Of a stretch of DNA of 64,000 nt, positions 47,309-56,013 are shown piece after piece. The translations under genes were made by a program, and so were the position numbers. This DNA is from Lucifuga dentata (taxonomy: Eukaryota; Chordata; Actinopteri; Ophidiiformes; Bythitidae). The stretch lies in contig VXCM01002032.1 of NCBI GenBank assembly GCA_014773175.1, positions 1 through 64,000 on the forward strand, given 5' to 3'. Numbering within the stretch: the stretch's first letter is position 1; each line of letters begins with the position of its first letter. Below the pieces are notes generated by a model. The model did not search any database, was not told the DNA's origin, and was given only the letters and a program-made list of their open reading frames with translations.

Positions 47309-50300
47309 TGATACAACTAGCATTTTAAATAGACATTAATATTAGAACTGAAGAACTTGGAAATGATTGCATCGCATTAAACTGATTGAAACAAAGAAAT
47401 GGGCCTTATAGTTAAATGTAAGGTGTGCATCAACTGCAGTAAACTGTGGTTATTTAAGAGTCAAAGTGAGGCTCTCATCGGAAGATAGATTCATTTACCT
47501 CTGTGTTTACATCTTTAGGCTAATGAACAGTCTCTGGCCCTCCCGTATTTCCAAGCCGGATCATTTATCCTTGTGGGAGCCGGTAGAGAGAAAGGGCAGA
47601 AAGGAGAAAAGAGGAGGAGGATTATTAGACTTAATGAACACTTGGCTCTTCAATGTTCCATCACATCTCTCAGAGGAGACTAGAGCACCGGAGAGCTTTC
47701 ACTCAGCCTTTCTCTCTTCCTCATTCCTCCTTGTGCTCTCTTTCTTTCCTTTACTGCTATATTGTTTCCCTTTCTTCTTCTTCCCCCTCCTGTGTCATTC
47801 CTGTCCTTTCTTGCTCTCTTTTCACATTGTTTTCCCCTGTTTGTTTTCCTCTGTCAACCAGCTGTCTCTCGGCTCCAAGTAATCTCTCCCAGTAGAATCC
47901 CTGTGGACTCTTAAGACAGGCAAAAGTCATGTCTCAGCATTGACTCAGTACAGGCAGAGGTGAAAGCTCCATCTCTTTATGGCCTGGCACGACTCATTCT
48001 GTTTAAATTTGTTGAAGCTGGGTCTGTTTGATGCATCCGCTGTCAAGCTGTTCCTCATATCAGCCTCGTTTCTCCAATCTTTCTCCCCCCCATCATCTTC
48101 TGTCATCTTGATCTTAAATCTTCTCTGTGCAACATTTTTATCATCTGCTCATTCCCTGCTTGTCCTCTTTACTTTGCCCTTTCTCATCTCACTGTCCCCT
48201 GCTTTCATAATAATTGTAGGATATATGTTTAGCCCACAAATGACACACTGCAAATCTGTTGTATTCCTAAACTGCACACATTCTCAATATTTTTAATTCT
48301 AAACATTCTTGGCTAGAAGGAATAATATGGTATGGTTTGTGTGTGCTGATTTTTTTGCTAAAGGGGTAAACGAGCCGTTGCCTTTATGTCATTTCTTCCT
48401 CCTCTCCTCTGCAGGGCAAAGCCTCTAATTTACCCTGTAAAAATTACAATCCACTTGTTTCCCTCTAGCTTCTGAAGTCTTGCTCCATCACCAAGCATCC
48501 TGTTTTTTGATTACAACTTAATCTAAACCTTTATTCAGTTCACAAACAAGTCTCGTGCTTCACTGAGAAATGACTCTTGAACCTGCTGTTGTCACAAAAC
48601 GATTCACTTTCCAGTACCCTCTGCTTCCTCTGTTTATTGACCTTTCTCCTCATCTGACTGGTTTAGAGCCATGTCCATCATTGCTGCTGCAGAGCCACAT
48701 GGCAGAACTGCTGAGTATGGACAAGGACATGGCCGCCTCCTTCCTCAACAGTGTCCTCAACCAGCTCAACTGGGCATTCTCTGAATTTATTGGCATGATT
48801 CAAGAGGTAAGATAATCTCTGTGTGCAGCTCTTTGTGTCACTATACTGTTGACAAAAGCTGAACAATGTCATGTGAAAGTGACTTGAGTGGGTTGTCTCT
48901 AAATTCATTGTCAACAAGGTTAAAAGGATGTGCCTCAGAGCCAGGCAATAATTATGAGCTAGCATCCTAATTATAAAGAAGTTTCAGTTATGAAATATTA
49001 TCAGGACTGCAATCTGGCTTTCAAGTGATGTTTGACTTTGAGGCAACATGTTCCATCTTTTGGCCATAATCTCCATATTAGTCAACATTAAATGACTTTA
49101 ATTAATGATCAGATTTTTTATCATCTGCTACTTTTAGTGATGACTGCAGCCAAGACAGAGCAGAACAGTCATCTTAGGAAGGTCATCAGCAATGCCAAAA
49201 CAAAAATTGTTAGCCTGCTTTGGTTTGTTTTCTTCATGAGCTGAAATGTAGCAGGAAGACAGAGAGAACAAATGGTAACTATCTGTCCATAAAATTAAAA
49301 AGACTACGTTGGTCAAAAACTGCAAATGCTATACCAGAGTAAAATGTGCAAAGTAGAATTTGGTTAGACTGTCAGTGACAAATAGTTCAAATTCACAATA
49401 AGAAGAAATACACCAAGTGAAATGAAAGAAGGTAAAAGGGAAAACAAATATGGGTGGACATATGCAGCTTCATGTGTGTGTGACTCATTCAACATTTAAC
49501 TCCACAATATCTATTAAAGCTCTGCTACATCACAGAGTTGTATATATTGGTTAAAAGGCTACTCAAATGGTAATCAAATCCCTGAATTAATCAGTGTTTA
49601 TAGATCTTAGGTACAAAACCTGTCAAGTTACATCTGTTGCAGCAGTAGTGTCAGTTCACATGCAGGAGTCCGTCGACCATTATATACTGTAAAATGTAGA
49701 AGATGAGATTGAAATAAGATTATTTTGCGTGTTAGCTAAAACACAAGTTATGGTCTTGAGTTGTGGATCATCAAACTCATCTCTTAGTAATGTAACTGCT
49801 CCTTTTCTTTTGGGATTACAGAGTATTTTACATCCAACACTGTTACCCTTAGGCTAAATAATGCACTGTCTAACTTGGTAGAACTTTAGATTCGAGTTGT
49901 TGTTTTTTCTTTTCTTGTTAGTTATTCACTTCTTGATTGAAAACATATGCTCCTAATCAATCCTTATTAATCTTTTGTTCAAATATGAGTAATGGACAAC
50001 ACTACTTTTTTGACATTATTTTATTAGGCCTGAAATCCCCGACAACCAAATGTTTGTTTCCCGTGAATACTGAGTGCTGCCTATATTGTCACAAAGTGAC
50101 AGAATACCCAAGTGCCCTTGGGCCAAATAATGAAAATGAAATTCAATATGGCTGGCAGTTTGGGCAGTTGGTAGTCACTCTGGCTGACTGATAAACTAAT
50201 TTTCCTGCCGACGTTGCTTCCAGCTCCACAGGAAGGCTGAACAGAATGAAAATTAGACAACCACAAGGGAAAGACAGAGCTACTCAACCAGCTAATGGAC

Positions 50301-53300
50301 AGAGAACATGGCTTTAAAAGCATTTCAATTGATCTCACCTTAAGCTGCATTTCACAGTTGATTCGTTATTTTTGCAGTGGTTTTATTGACAATAGAAGTG
50401 TTCTATTAAGCAATGGCTGACTTTTATACTGTTAACCTTTTTATATTTTGCAGGTGTAACATGGCAAGCTTCATCCATGACTTTTAAAACTCAGATTTTT
50501 TGTAAATTCTGTAACCTACTAGTTACAAATGATGAATTATTAGAAGCTGTATTCAGTCTTTCTGCTCTTCACAACCCCTACTTCCTCTTGATCATTTTTC
50601 TCAACTTCCACTCCTCCATTCCCTCAGATCCAGCAGGCTGCAGAGCGTCCAGAAAGAAATTTTGTGGACACACGTCAGCTGAAGGTATCTGTGTCAGTTC
50701 TGGTTTCTTGACTCTGAGAACGAGATGCTAAAATAGTAGAAAATTCTCAAATCATGGCTGGAACTTTTGTTTACCGAAACTCAGAGACAGGTCTAATTTC
50801 CCTCTGTTCCCATCTGTTTGACATTAAGAGCCTCTTGGCAGTTAAGGGAAGGCTTTTAAAGGTCTTACTGGAAAGTTAAGCTACAAATAAATATTGTTCC
50901 AACATTGGAAAGTTGGACTGATCAAATAAAACAATTAGTAAGAAGTGTTACTGTTAAAAAGGATCTCTGGGCAACAAAATGCTGTAGATGGAATTAATGC
51001 TGTGCATGTTCACATTATTATTCTCATATACCAAAAAATAGTTCACAGGGCAAAAGAAAAAAACAAAAAAAGTTGATAAAGCAATCTCCATGTTGAATAA
51101 AGGGTCATTTCATTAATTGATTTTGCACCGTAACTTCAATCCATTAGATGTAACATTCTGCAATGAAATCAGCTTAATGAGTTGTTTACTGCAGCATCCA
51201 TTAGATCTTCCTTCCAGTATTTTCTGTAATTGCCTGCTTAAGCTTGCTTTTTTTTCCATATAAAGTCAGCTGCCATACCGATTTTCAAATCCTTCCTTTA
51301 GGTATGTGCGACATGCTTTGACCTGTCTGTCAGCCTGCTGCGTGTGCTGGAGATGACCGTCACCCTGGTGTCAGAGATCTTCCTGGACTGGTCCCGTCCC
51401 TCTGCAGAGTTACTCCTCAGGCGGCTAGCTCAGGTCCGTTCATTCCCATAATGATAGTGATCACATGATGCTTTAGCGGTCCCAATAGCACGCTGCTGTT
51501 TTTGTTCACCTGCTCTTGGGAGCTTGAACAATCTTCACCCTTCTGACTTTGGGTCACAGGTGCAGATGTTTTAGTGCGCTGGCTTTAATCACTAGGACCA
51601 CAGATGATATGTGTGTAATTTGGTAATTGTTAATTACTGTATATACTTGAGTATAAGCCGAGTTTTTTTTTTTTTTNTTTTTTTTTTTTTGTTTTTTTTT
51701 TTTAAAACCAAATTTCACAAGGCAAATCGGGTCGGCCAATACAGGAGTAATTCAAATCGGATCTCACAGAACGAAATTTCCAGAGGTAGAAATACTACGC
51801 ATTACCACTCCCCATGGAAAATAGTTTAAATCATACCTTAGAATGAGATATTTCCTGACTAAGCATCTTATTCAGCACATTTTGTGGGTTAGGGTTAGCC
51901 AATAAGCCGTGATCCTCAGTTAAGGTAATCAGCTGCTGAAATAAATATCATGTTTACCGGTACGTGGATTATTTTCAGAAAATCAGAGGAATACTATGAC
52001 AATACCCAGAAAAACAGGTAATTTGCTAAACAAGTAAATTGATGGAACAACATCTTGGGGGCGGCTGAAGGAATTCCAAATCTCCTTATGGACCAGCACA
52101 TAGACAGACCCGCATCGACTCAGGTACAGGATAATTACTGAAAACACGTAATGGTGAGATTCTTAAANTAGACAGACCCGCATCGACTCAGGTACAGGAT
52201 AATTACTGAAAACACGTAATGGTGAGATTCTTAAAAAAAACAAACAAAAAAAACGCCATAATTACACAGCTGAATATGCTAAATAAGCGCCGTGATAATT
52301 ATAGCTCATCTGTCAAGTTTTCCTTACCTTCATCAATGCGATTCAGACGAGGAAGAGGAGTCCAGAAAATTTAATGTTAGCTAATGTCACTTACGGTAAT
52401 CGGCTGTTTACTGCTACCGGTAGTGGATTATTTTCAGAAAATCACAGGAATACTATGACAATTCACAGAAGAAAAAACAGGTAATTTGCTAAATAAATAA
52501 ATTGATGGAACAACATTGGGGTTCTTTAAAAATCTAAATTTGCAGGTCGAGATCGGTTTATAGTCAAGTATATATGGTACATGCTTTACAAATTGATTTA
52601 TAGCATTGACTCCGGTAAGCATTATGGATCAATCTGTGTTCATACACAATGAATTTTGTGTGGTATAATGTGTAATGCTGTTCCTACTTAGACAAGTTTA
52701 AAGAAAGAATATCACTCACTTTACAGCTGAAAGCGAGGTGGTTTATTTGTTGCTAATTGTCTCACAGAGGTCTGCAAGATTTGTGGGGGTTGAGGTGTTT
52801 ATTGTTGCCTTGTTCCTTGGTGTCCTTTGTCTCACTTCTTTTGTCTGGAGCTAATCTCTGTTGTGTTGTTACCAGCCTCACTTGACTTACAGTAGGTGGA
52901 CAAAATTACAGGAAGCCCTTTAAATTCAGTTTAATTGGCCATAATTAAATATGTTAAATAACTTTTTAAAGCCTGTAATGCTTGTTTTTATGTGTGTTGT
53001 AAGGTGTTTTTTTTTTTTTTTTTTTNTTTTTTTTTTTTTTTTTTACTTGCCACTTGATTCTCACACTAACCCTTTTTTTTTAAAATCAACACCACAAAAA
53101 CATATTTAATCAGTCCGTTAGTAAGTCAGTCAGTCAACCTTACTGTAACAAAAGCTTTAGGTTGAGGATTAAGCAACTAATTCACTCTCTAGTACCCCAT
53201 ATACTACTCACATATATCCCATAATAATCCCAGCATGTAATGTTTTACATCTCATTCATCATAGAATATTATTGAGTTTCACTGAACTTCTGTTTGTCTC

Positions 53301-53379
53301 CAGCTGTTAAACCAGGTGCTGAACAGAGTGACGGCAGAGAAGAACCTGTTTGATCGTGTTGTCAACTTGAGGCTGCCAG

Positions 53380-53414
<35 letters not shown>

Positions 53415-54205
53415 CACTCACTCATTCTTGGGATACTGAATCACACAACATGGAGGACTGAAAATAAATTAAAGGTTTAATTTTGTAATGAACAGTGGTT
53501 GTTTTCATATGAAAAAATAAACATGCAAATGCAAAGATCAATCAATGAATTACAGTCAAGCACTCAAACAAGTGGATTTAATGCATAGCAAATGACTGTA
53601 AAACTGTGAGTCAATGAAATTGGTAGTGAAAGAAAAGATTGTACAAATGTCTTGCTGAGAAAGTTATTATTCTCTCTCTGATCGACCATCGGGACTTTCA
53701 AAGCTCCCCTGGGGATCAGCTCCTATTCAGACATGATTTGGAAAGGTAGGGGGGATTACAAGAGCCAAGGCTTATAATATGTGAAAAGATAATTTTGCTC
53801 AGGAGTAGGAAATTGAGTTGGACTCCTACCAGGATGATAGATTCGTCCTGTGTGACCAGTGTAAGGTTACATTGTTACCTGGCTTACACTGCTCGGTGAA
53901 CAAAATGACTAAGAAAAAGATGAAAAAGAGGGGCTGCTGAAGTATGAGATATTTTGTTCTTCACTGACTGGTACAGAGAAAATTGTCAGCTTTGGGTAAT
54001 CTTGTTGCTGAAATTCTTCTTTAAACAGCGTAATTATCAGTGCTATTAGATCCACCCTCCAAATGTCTTGATGACCTTTGTGAATCAGTATTAACACACG
54101 GCGGCTTGTGTGTGTTGCAGGTCTGGAAAGCGTTGACCATTATCCTATCCTCGTTGCTGTTACAGGAATTCTGGTTCGAATCCTTGTGGATGGAAACAGA
54201 CAGGG
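12174..54205 (+). CDS. RNF123: RNF123 (KPC1) E3 ubiquitin ligase, C-terminal RING exons beyond window
   Basis: RNF123 is the catalytic subunit of the cytoplasmic KPC ubiquitin ligase (partner UBAC1/KPC2), known for p27Kip1 turnover and NF-kB1 p105 processing. Thirty-five coding exons join in frame: 12174-12255, 13699-13783, 16516-16595, 17247-17344, 17771-17825, 18712-18797, 19009-19095, 19215-19282, 19409-19534, 19841-19955, 20111-20215, 21069-21194, 21511-21603, 21913-21986, 22380-22497, 22641-22740, 23218-23279, 25930-26001, 26336-26456, 27879-27980, 33079-33179, 33595-33787, 34760-34905, 37619-37702, 39505-39612, 39727-39904, 40610-40684, 42932-43019, 44036-44123, 44636-44720, 48667-48806, 50628-50684, 51302-51433, 53304-53379, 54121-54205. 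Total 3491 nt, 1163 codons plus two bases. Similarity to the vertebrate protein is continuous from residue 1. The RING finger (human residues ~1254-1292) is absent: no matching exon occurs in 54206-64000. No frameshift or stop was seen. Confidence 0.95.
12256..13698 (+). other. RNF123: RNF123 intron 2
   Basis: A GT-AG intron with a poly-A run and N at 13223. No element was recognised. Confidence 0.85.
14071..14678 (+). mobile_element. TTAA-flanked TIR element (copy C), full length
   Basis: This 608-bp element is bounded by TTAA at 14071-14074 and 14675-14678. The left ~60 bases (AGGACCTGACTAGTGACTTTG...CGTTTGAGCC) are mirrored at the right end (...GGGCTTAAATGTGCAAAATTACCAG...GGTCCT). The middle holds a poly-T run with one N at 14325. 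There is no transposase frame. It lies in RNF123 intron 3. Confidence 0.8.
16140..16347 (+). mobile_element. non-LTR retrotransposon 3' UTR with (TTGA)n tail, RNF123 intron 3
   Basis: The element ends AAAGTGTATCGGGACC...GCACTTTAAATAAATTGATTGATTGATTGATT, a form shared by L2/CR1-like 3' ends, which prime on short tandem tails. The left limit is a guess; only 3' UTR is present. Confidence 0.5.
17247..19955 (+). CDS. RNF123: RNF123 exons 5-11: SPRY (B30.2-like) domain
   Basis: Seven exons (17247-17344, 17771-17825, 18712-18797, 19009-19095, 19215-19282, 19409-19534, 19841-19955) encode residues ~83-294. They include [39 protein letters not shown], the [13 protein letters not shown] block and the [13 protein letters not shown] end, which place the SPRY fold at about residues 85-265. 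SPRY domains bind protein ligands and this is the substrate or adaptor side of the ligase. The boundary between 19534 and 19841 is an AT-AC intron; with any GT-AG choice the conserved RPLRYPV motif would be lost. Confidence 0.93.
18217..18351. repeat. 67-bp direct duplication around a single N, with a 36-bp palindrome in each copy
   Basis: Bases 18217-18283 and 18285-18351 are identical and are separated only by N at 18284. Each copy contains a perfect palindrome (18236-18271 and 18304-18339). The arrangement looks like contig ends joined without removing their overlap rather than real DNA. It lies in RNF123 intron 6. Confidence 0.85.
18800..18830 (+). repeat. (CA)n directly after the exon 7 donor
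   Basis: About 15 CA units start two bases after the GT at 18798-18799. Confidence 0.9.
19535..19840 (+). other. RNF123: U12-type AT-AC intron in RNF123 (after exon 10)
   Basis: The coding sequence up to CTC AG (19534) resumes in frame only at A TAC CCT (19841), giving the conserved RPLRYPV. The intron then starts ATATCTTTT, one mismatch from the U12 donor consensus ATATCCTTT, and ends CCAC. A CTTAAC branch-site motif lies at 19820-19825, with its second A 16 nt before the end. No GT donor near 19534 preserves the frame. Length is 306 nt; phase 2. Confidence 0.88.
20111..27980 (+). CDS. RNF123: RNF123 exons 12-21: post-SPRY helical region
   Basis: These ten exons encode residues ~295-618. 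Recognisable conserved blocks are [127 protein letters not shown] and [20 protein letters not shown]. The region is rich in amphipathic helices and has no known catalytic motif. It contains the second AT-AC intron, between 21986 and 22380. The segment at about 467-480 (after [12 protein letters not shown]) is acidic and less conserved. Confidence 0.93.
21204..21223 (+). repeat. (AC)n just after the exon 13 donor
   Basis: About ten AC units start nine bases into the intron. Confidence 0.85.
21987..22379 (+). other. RNF123: U12-type AT-AC intron in RNF123 (after exon 15)
   Basis: Coding sequence SNVL ends with GTG TT at 21986 and resumes A TTT GAT at 22380, giving [17 protein letters not shown]. 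The intron starts ATATCCTTA (eight of nine consensus bases) and ends TTTAC. TTTCTTAAC at 22361-22369 is a near-perfect U12 branch site, its second A 11 nt from the end. Length is 393 nt; phase 2, like the other AT-AC intron. A strong hairpin lies inside it at 22069-22101. Confidence 0.92.
22065..22104 (+). repeat. strong hairpin inside the second AT-AC intron
   Basis: CATTATTCATGGAGG (22069-22083), loop AAG, then CCTCCATGAATAATG (22087-22101): 15 perfect pairs, extended by three more (AAG/CTT) past one bulged C at 22068. Direct repeats of ATGAATAATGCTTCATT follow at about 22092-22141. Confidence 0.75.
23315..23489 (+). mobile_element. 5'-truncated LINE 3' end with target-site duplication, RNF123 intron 18
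   Basis: The stretch 23391-23489 reads CTGGCCGGGGACAGGGAAGT...GCGGAGGATAATGGATGG with an (ATGG)n tail, matching the reversed end of the LINE at 63150. The insertion is flanked by 17-bp direct repeats TGAAATAATCTTAACAC (23298-23314) and TGAAATAATCTTGACAC (23490-23506), differing at one base. The first ~75 bases are AT-rich and not recognised. Confidence 0.72.
24006..24396. repeat. array of self-complementary GGTATTCCCAAGC-type units
   Basis: About 390 bases are built almost wholly from variants of GGTATTCCCAAGC (10-13 bp) in plus orientation, with reversed GGGAATACC units mixed in. Twice (24080-24101 and 24307-24328) the two forms abut as GGTATTCCC, AAGT, GGGAATACC: a 9-bp stem with a 4-nt loop. 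The open frames seen across it are an effect of the repeat. It lies in RNF123 intron 18. Confidence 0.8.
24419..24517. repeat. inverted repeat of 13 bp
   Basis: CTGCTTATTAAAA at about 24420-24432 is mirrored by TTTTAATAAGCAG at about 24504-24516. It borders the GGTATTCCC array. It may be the ends of a ~100-bp insertion. Confidence 0.5.
24824..24882 (+). repeat. (GA)n then (TTAT)n compound microsatellite
   Basis: About 41 bases of GA followed by TTATT units, in RNF123 intron 18. Confidence 0.9.
26257..26294 (+). repeat. (TG)n shortly before the exon 20 acceptor
   Basis: About 19 TG units, ending about 40 bases before the acceptor AG at 26335. Confidence 0.9.
27981..33078 (+). other. RNF123: RNF123 intron 21, the longest complete intron
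   Basis: 5.1 kb, with the minus-strand LINE piece at 29825-30600, pyrimidine-rich text at 31520-31690, and a C-only tract with N at 33060 directly before the acceptor. No further gene was seen. Confidence 0.85.
29825..30600 (-). mobile_element. decayed LINE 3' fragment in RNF123 intron 21
   Basis: On the minus strand, 30600-30380 encodes pieces such as [18 protein letters not shown] and [16 protein letters not shown]. In another frame 30300-30090 gives [18 protein letters not shown] and SHPGHHLFE. These belong to the C-terminal end of a common fish LINE open reading frame. The 3' UTR end with an ATGACAATAAAGGCAT signal lies near 29830. Frame breaks show it is inactive. Confidence 0.72.
33079..34905 (+). 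CDS. RNF123: RNF123 exons 22-24: acidic linker and Arg/Pro-rich segment
   Basis: Exon 22 (33079-33179) ends in an acidic [10 protein letters not shown] run. Exon 23 (33595-33787) encodes a basic, Ser/Thr/Pro-rich stretch with [19 protein letters not shown] and [17 protein letters not shown]. Exon 24 (34760-34905) gives [15 protein letters not shown] and the conserved [14 protein letters not shown]. This charged, low-complexity middle is probably a flexible linker between the SPRY half and the C-terminal helical half. The acceptor of exon 22 is preceded by an almost pure C tract with an N at 33060, so the real tract length there is unknown. Confidence 0.92.
34906..37618 (+). other. RNF123: RNF123 intron 24
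   Basis: 2.7 kb of AT-rich sequence with no element I recognise. Confidence 0.8.
37619..48806 (+). CDS. RNF123: RNF123 exons 25-32: C-terminal helical half
   Basis: Eight exons encode residues ~766-1047. Exons 25-26 carry a run of charged heptad-like sequence ([15 protein letters not shown], then [21 protein letters not shown]), a likely coiled coil. Exon 27 has [20 protein letters not shown] and SALKNYF. Exons 28-31 give [51 protein letters not shown] and [16 protein letters not shown]. Exon 32 gives [20 protein letters not shown]. All junction phases agree. The intron before exon 32 (44721-48666) is nearly 4 kb. Confidence 0.93.
38153..38703 (+). mobile_element. TTAA-flanked TIR element (copy D), right tip eroded
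   Basis: The element begins TTAAAGGTCCATACCAGTGG and follows copy C throughout, including GGGAATATAGTCC and GAAAGATTAGGGGATTTGG. At the right end GGGCTCAAACATGCAAAA is followed by CCTTTAGG rather than the complete TIR, so about 15 bases are missing. It lies in RNF123 intron 25. Confidence 0.75.
38970..39190 (-). mobile_element. divergent LINE 3' fragment, RNF123 intron 25
   Basis: Blocks such as GGGCAGCCAGAACAGCCCAA, CAACTCATCCTGGATGATCC and ATCCCTCCAGCATGTCGTGG run in the same order as the C-terminal coding end of the LINE at 63150-64000, where ATCCCTCCAGCGTGTCCTGG is seen. It is a related but older or different subfamily, minus-oriented, and too decayed for a frame. Confidence 0.55.
40685..42931 (+). 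other. RNF123: RNF123 intron 28
   Basis: 2.2 kb. Poly-A with N at 42893 sits close to the acceptor. Nothing else was recognised. Confidence 0.8.
44850..45035 (-). mobile_element. L2-like LINE 3' end, reverse orientation, RNF123 intron 31
   Basis: TCAAGTTTATTTGTATTGTCC, ATATCTCAAAAGGCTTTACCGACCCAC and TGGAAGAAACC are the reversed counterparts of the tail at 4600-4770. The tail lies at about 44855 and the body extends to about 45035. Family text is shared; exact ends are not clear. Confidence 0.62.
47258..47304. repeat. (TA)n microsatellite
   Basis: TA units with two TC interruptions at the left side, in RNF123 intron 31. Confidence 0.9.
48807..50627 (+). other. RNF123: RNF123 intron 32
   Basis: 1.8 kb of AT-rich sequence with no identifiable element. 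Confidence 0.8.
50628..54205 (+). CDS. RNF123: RNF123 exons 33-36: last coding exons visible
   Basis: Exons 50628-50684, 51302-51433, 53304-53379 and 54121-54205 encode residues ~1048-1163, including [38 protein letters not shown] and [19 protein letters not shown]. The final exon reads VDGNRQG and stops in phase 2 at a GTAAGA donor (54206). About 150 residues of the usual protein, holding the RING finger, should follow to the right of the window. The -NRQG end is less conserved, so the last few codons are the least certain. Confidence 0.9.
51635..52580. mobile_element. ~950-bp TIR DNA element in RNF123 intron 34
   Basis: The left end reads CTGTATATACTTGAGTATAA with GCCGAG after it. The right end, reversed, reads GTACCATATATACTTGACTA with TAAACCGA after it, so about 25 bases are shared as terminal inverted repeats. 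Inside, a ~105-bp segment occurs twice (51955-52066 and 52420-52522). Poly-T with an N at 51677 and a false 67-bp duplication around N 52168 mark assembly trouble. No transposase frame is seen. Superfamily not decided. Confidence 0.6.
52101..52235. repeat. 67-bp direct duplication around a single N
   Basis: Bases 52101-52167 and 52169-52235 are identical, with N at 52168 between. The length equals that of the duplication at 18217-18351, pointing to the same assembly cause. Confidence 0.85.
53381..53410 (+). repeat. (AC)n directly after the exon 35 donor
   Basis: About 14 AC units begin at the donor itself (GTACACAC). Confidence 0.9.
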
Positions 54206-54449
54206 GTAAGACATGCATTTGTGAGTGTCTGGGGCTCAGCTGGTGTAGTACCTGTAACACATCTTTCTTTCTGAGCTGTGTTTTTGTGTCTGGGTGTAAT
54301 TGACTTGAACAAAACAAACAAACACTTGCAGTTCAGGACCAATAAGGGTAAAAAAAAAAAACAAACTTCAACTTCACCTTGTGCTCATTGACGTTTTGTC
54401 TTGACAATGACAGCAACATTATCAACCCACTGCCTACGGTTTAGCTCCT

Positions 54450-54455
<6 letters not shown>

Positions 54456-54482
<27 letters not shown>
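54456..54482 (+). repeat. (CT)n microsatellite
   Basis: A pure CT run of about 27 bases in RNF123 intron 36. Confidence 0.9.
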
Positions 54483-55195
54483 TCCCCCCTATGTAATTTT
54501 GAGTTGGACAGGTTGCGTACACACATCAGGCATTATTTGCTGAAAACAGCTTCCTGTGGTTGATAATTCTCTGTGGGGTCATACAAGCAACGCTTTCATA
54601 TCACACAGATTCATTTGACTTAGTGTTGATATCAAACAGATCAGTTATTGATTAAAAACGTATTGCACCCTGTATGACACCGGTACTGTAAATACAGGAA
54701 ATGTCAACTTAAGAAATAATACAGATTTCTTGTCTGTATTATCTGACTGTCACACAGCCAGCACCGGTGCTGTAGGCTTTCATCACAGTTTGATTGAGGT
54801 TTAATTAACACGGTCAGTCCTCCAGTGACATGGCTCACAGGATGAATCCAGACTCAGTACCTCAAAATAACTCTCAAACCAAATTACACCGTGAAGGTGC
54901 GTTGACAGTTTGGGGATGAGCATGACATTTTAGTGCGATAATAAATCGGCTTTGTTAAATTGTGTTTTGGAAAAAGCGCCCCTGTAGGCTAGTTATATTT
55001 AAAGTGTTAATACTCATGACACAATGAGCTCTGTTCTTTTGATTAAATCATTCATCTAGTTGTGTGTCGAGCGGTGTCTTAAAGTGGCTGAAGGATGTTA
55101 GTCTCTGTGCTTAAGCAGATGATTTAGTTTCAGCAACACAAGGAAGTTCTGACTGCCAAAGGCAGGTTCACCAGTGTTTTGGTTTTCCACTCATT

Positions 55196-55350
55196 CCTGC
55201 AGTCTCTCTGTCTCTCTCTCTCTCTCATACACACACGCACTGTCTCTCTCTTGCTGTCTGTCTCTTTCACTGTCTCACTGTCTGTCTCTCTTTCTCTCTC
55301 GCTCTCTCTCTCTCACTGTCTCTCTCTCGCTGTCTGTCTGTCTCTCTGGC
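55196..55350 (+). repeat. TCTC/TGTCTCTC-rich simple repeat
   Basis: About 150 bases of degenerate TCTC and TGTC units with an almost purine-free plus strand. Open frames rich in Leu/Ser across it are artefacts. Confidence 0.85.
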
Positions 55351-55699
55351 GCACAAACACTCAAAATTAGGGCCACAATGGGGCATATCACTGGGCGTTG
55401 ATGTGCTGCAGTCTACCGGAAATTCAATTACTTGATGATAAAAGCTCTGGCTGGTGCCAATGAAAACCACTGGCTGACAGGAAATGCTAACAGCAATGAG
55501 ATTGTGCGAGTGAAGCACTTCGCTTATCTCTTCATCATCATCACAGCTATGATATCATACTGAAGTAGTAAGACATTTTCACCTTTAGACTGCACGATGA
55601 TTCTTGGCTTGTAGCTTCAGAACCAGCTGCCTGACTTTGGCTTTGAATAAAAATTCAACAGTAGAAACCCTTAAATAAATGTCTTAATTAGAAAGACAA

Positions 55700-56013
55700 G
55701 CATCCCTTTACAAATGTATATAGTATTATATATTTTTCTTCGTGTATTTTTCTTTTTGCCATTTGCACAGTACAGTGTTATATTTTGTTTTAATACTTAT
55801 CTGGTATTATCATTTTTCTATTATCGGTTTTCTTATTCTCAACCTTTTTTTTTATCTTTTGTAGAAGTGCTCTTATTATTTTGTTCCTTTTTACTGCTGA
55901 GCTGACCCGTTTCTCTCGTGAAACACATTTCATTGTACTGTTGACCCTGTGTTAACATACATATGACAAATAAATCTAATCTGAATCTGAATCTGAATCT
56001 GAATCTGAATCTG
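55700..56013 (+). mobile_element. LINE-like 3' end with (TCTGAA)n tail, RNF123 intron 36
   Basis: GCTGACCCGTTTCTCTCGTG...CATTTCATTGTACTGTTGACCC...ACATATGACAAATAAATCTAATC followed by six-base TCTGAA units (55974-56013) looks like a non-LTR 3' UTR with a tandem tail. No coding part is present. Confidence 0.5.

Larger units (their letters stand above)
44721..48666 (+). other. RNF123: RNF123 intron 31
   Basis: 3.9 kb, holding the reversed L2-like tail (44850-45035), the TA run (47258-47304) and pyrimidine-rich stretches at 47690-47880 and 48040-48200. Confidence 0.85.

Noticed and set aside
55174..55401. Leu/Ser-rich open frames on plus
   Set aside because: They are produced by the TCTC simple repeat.
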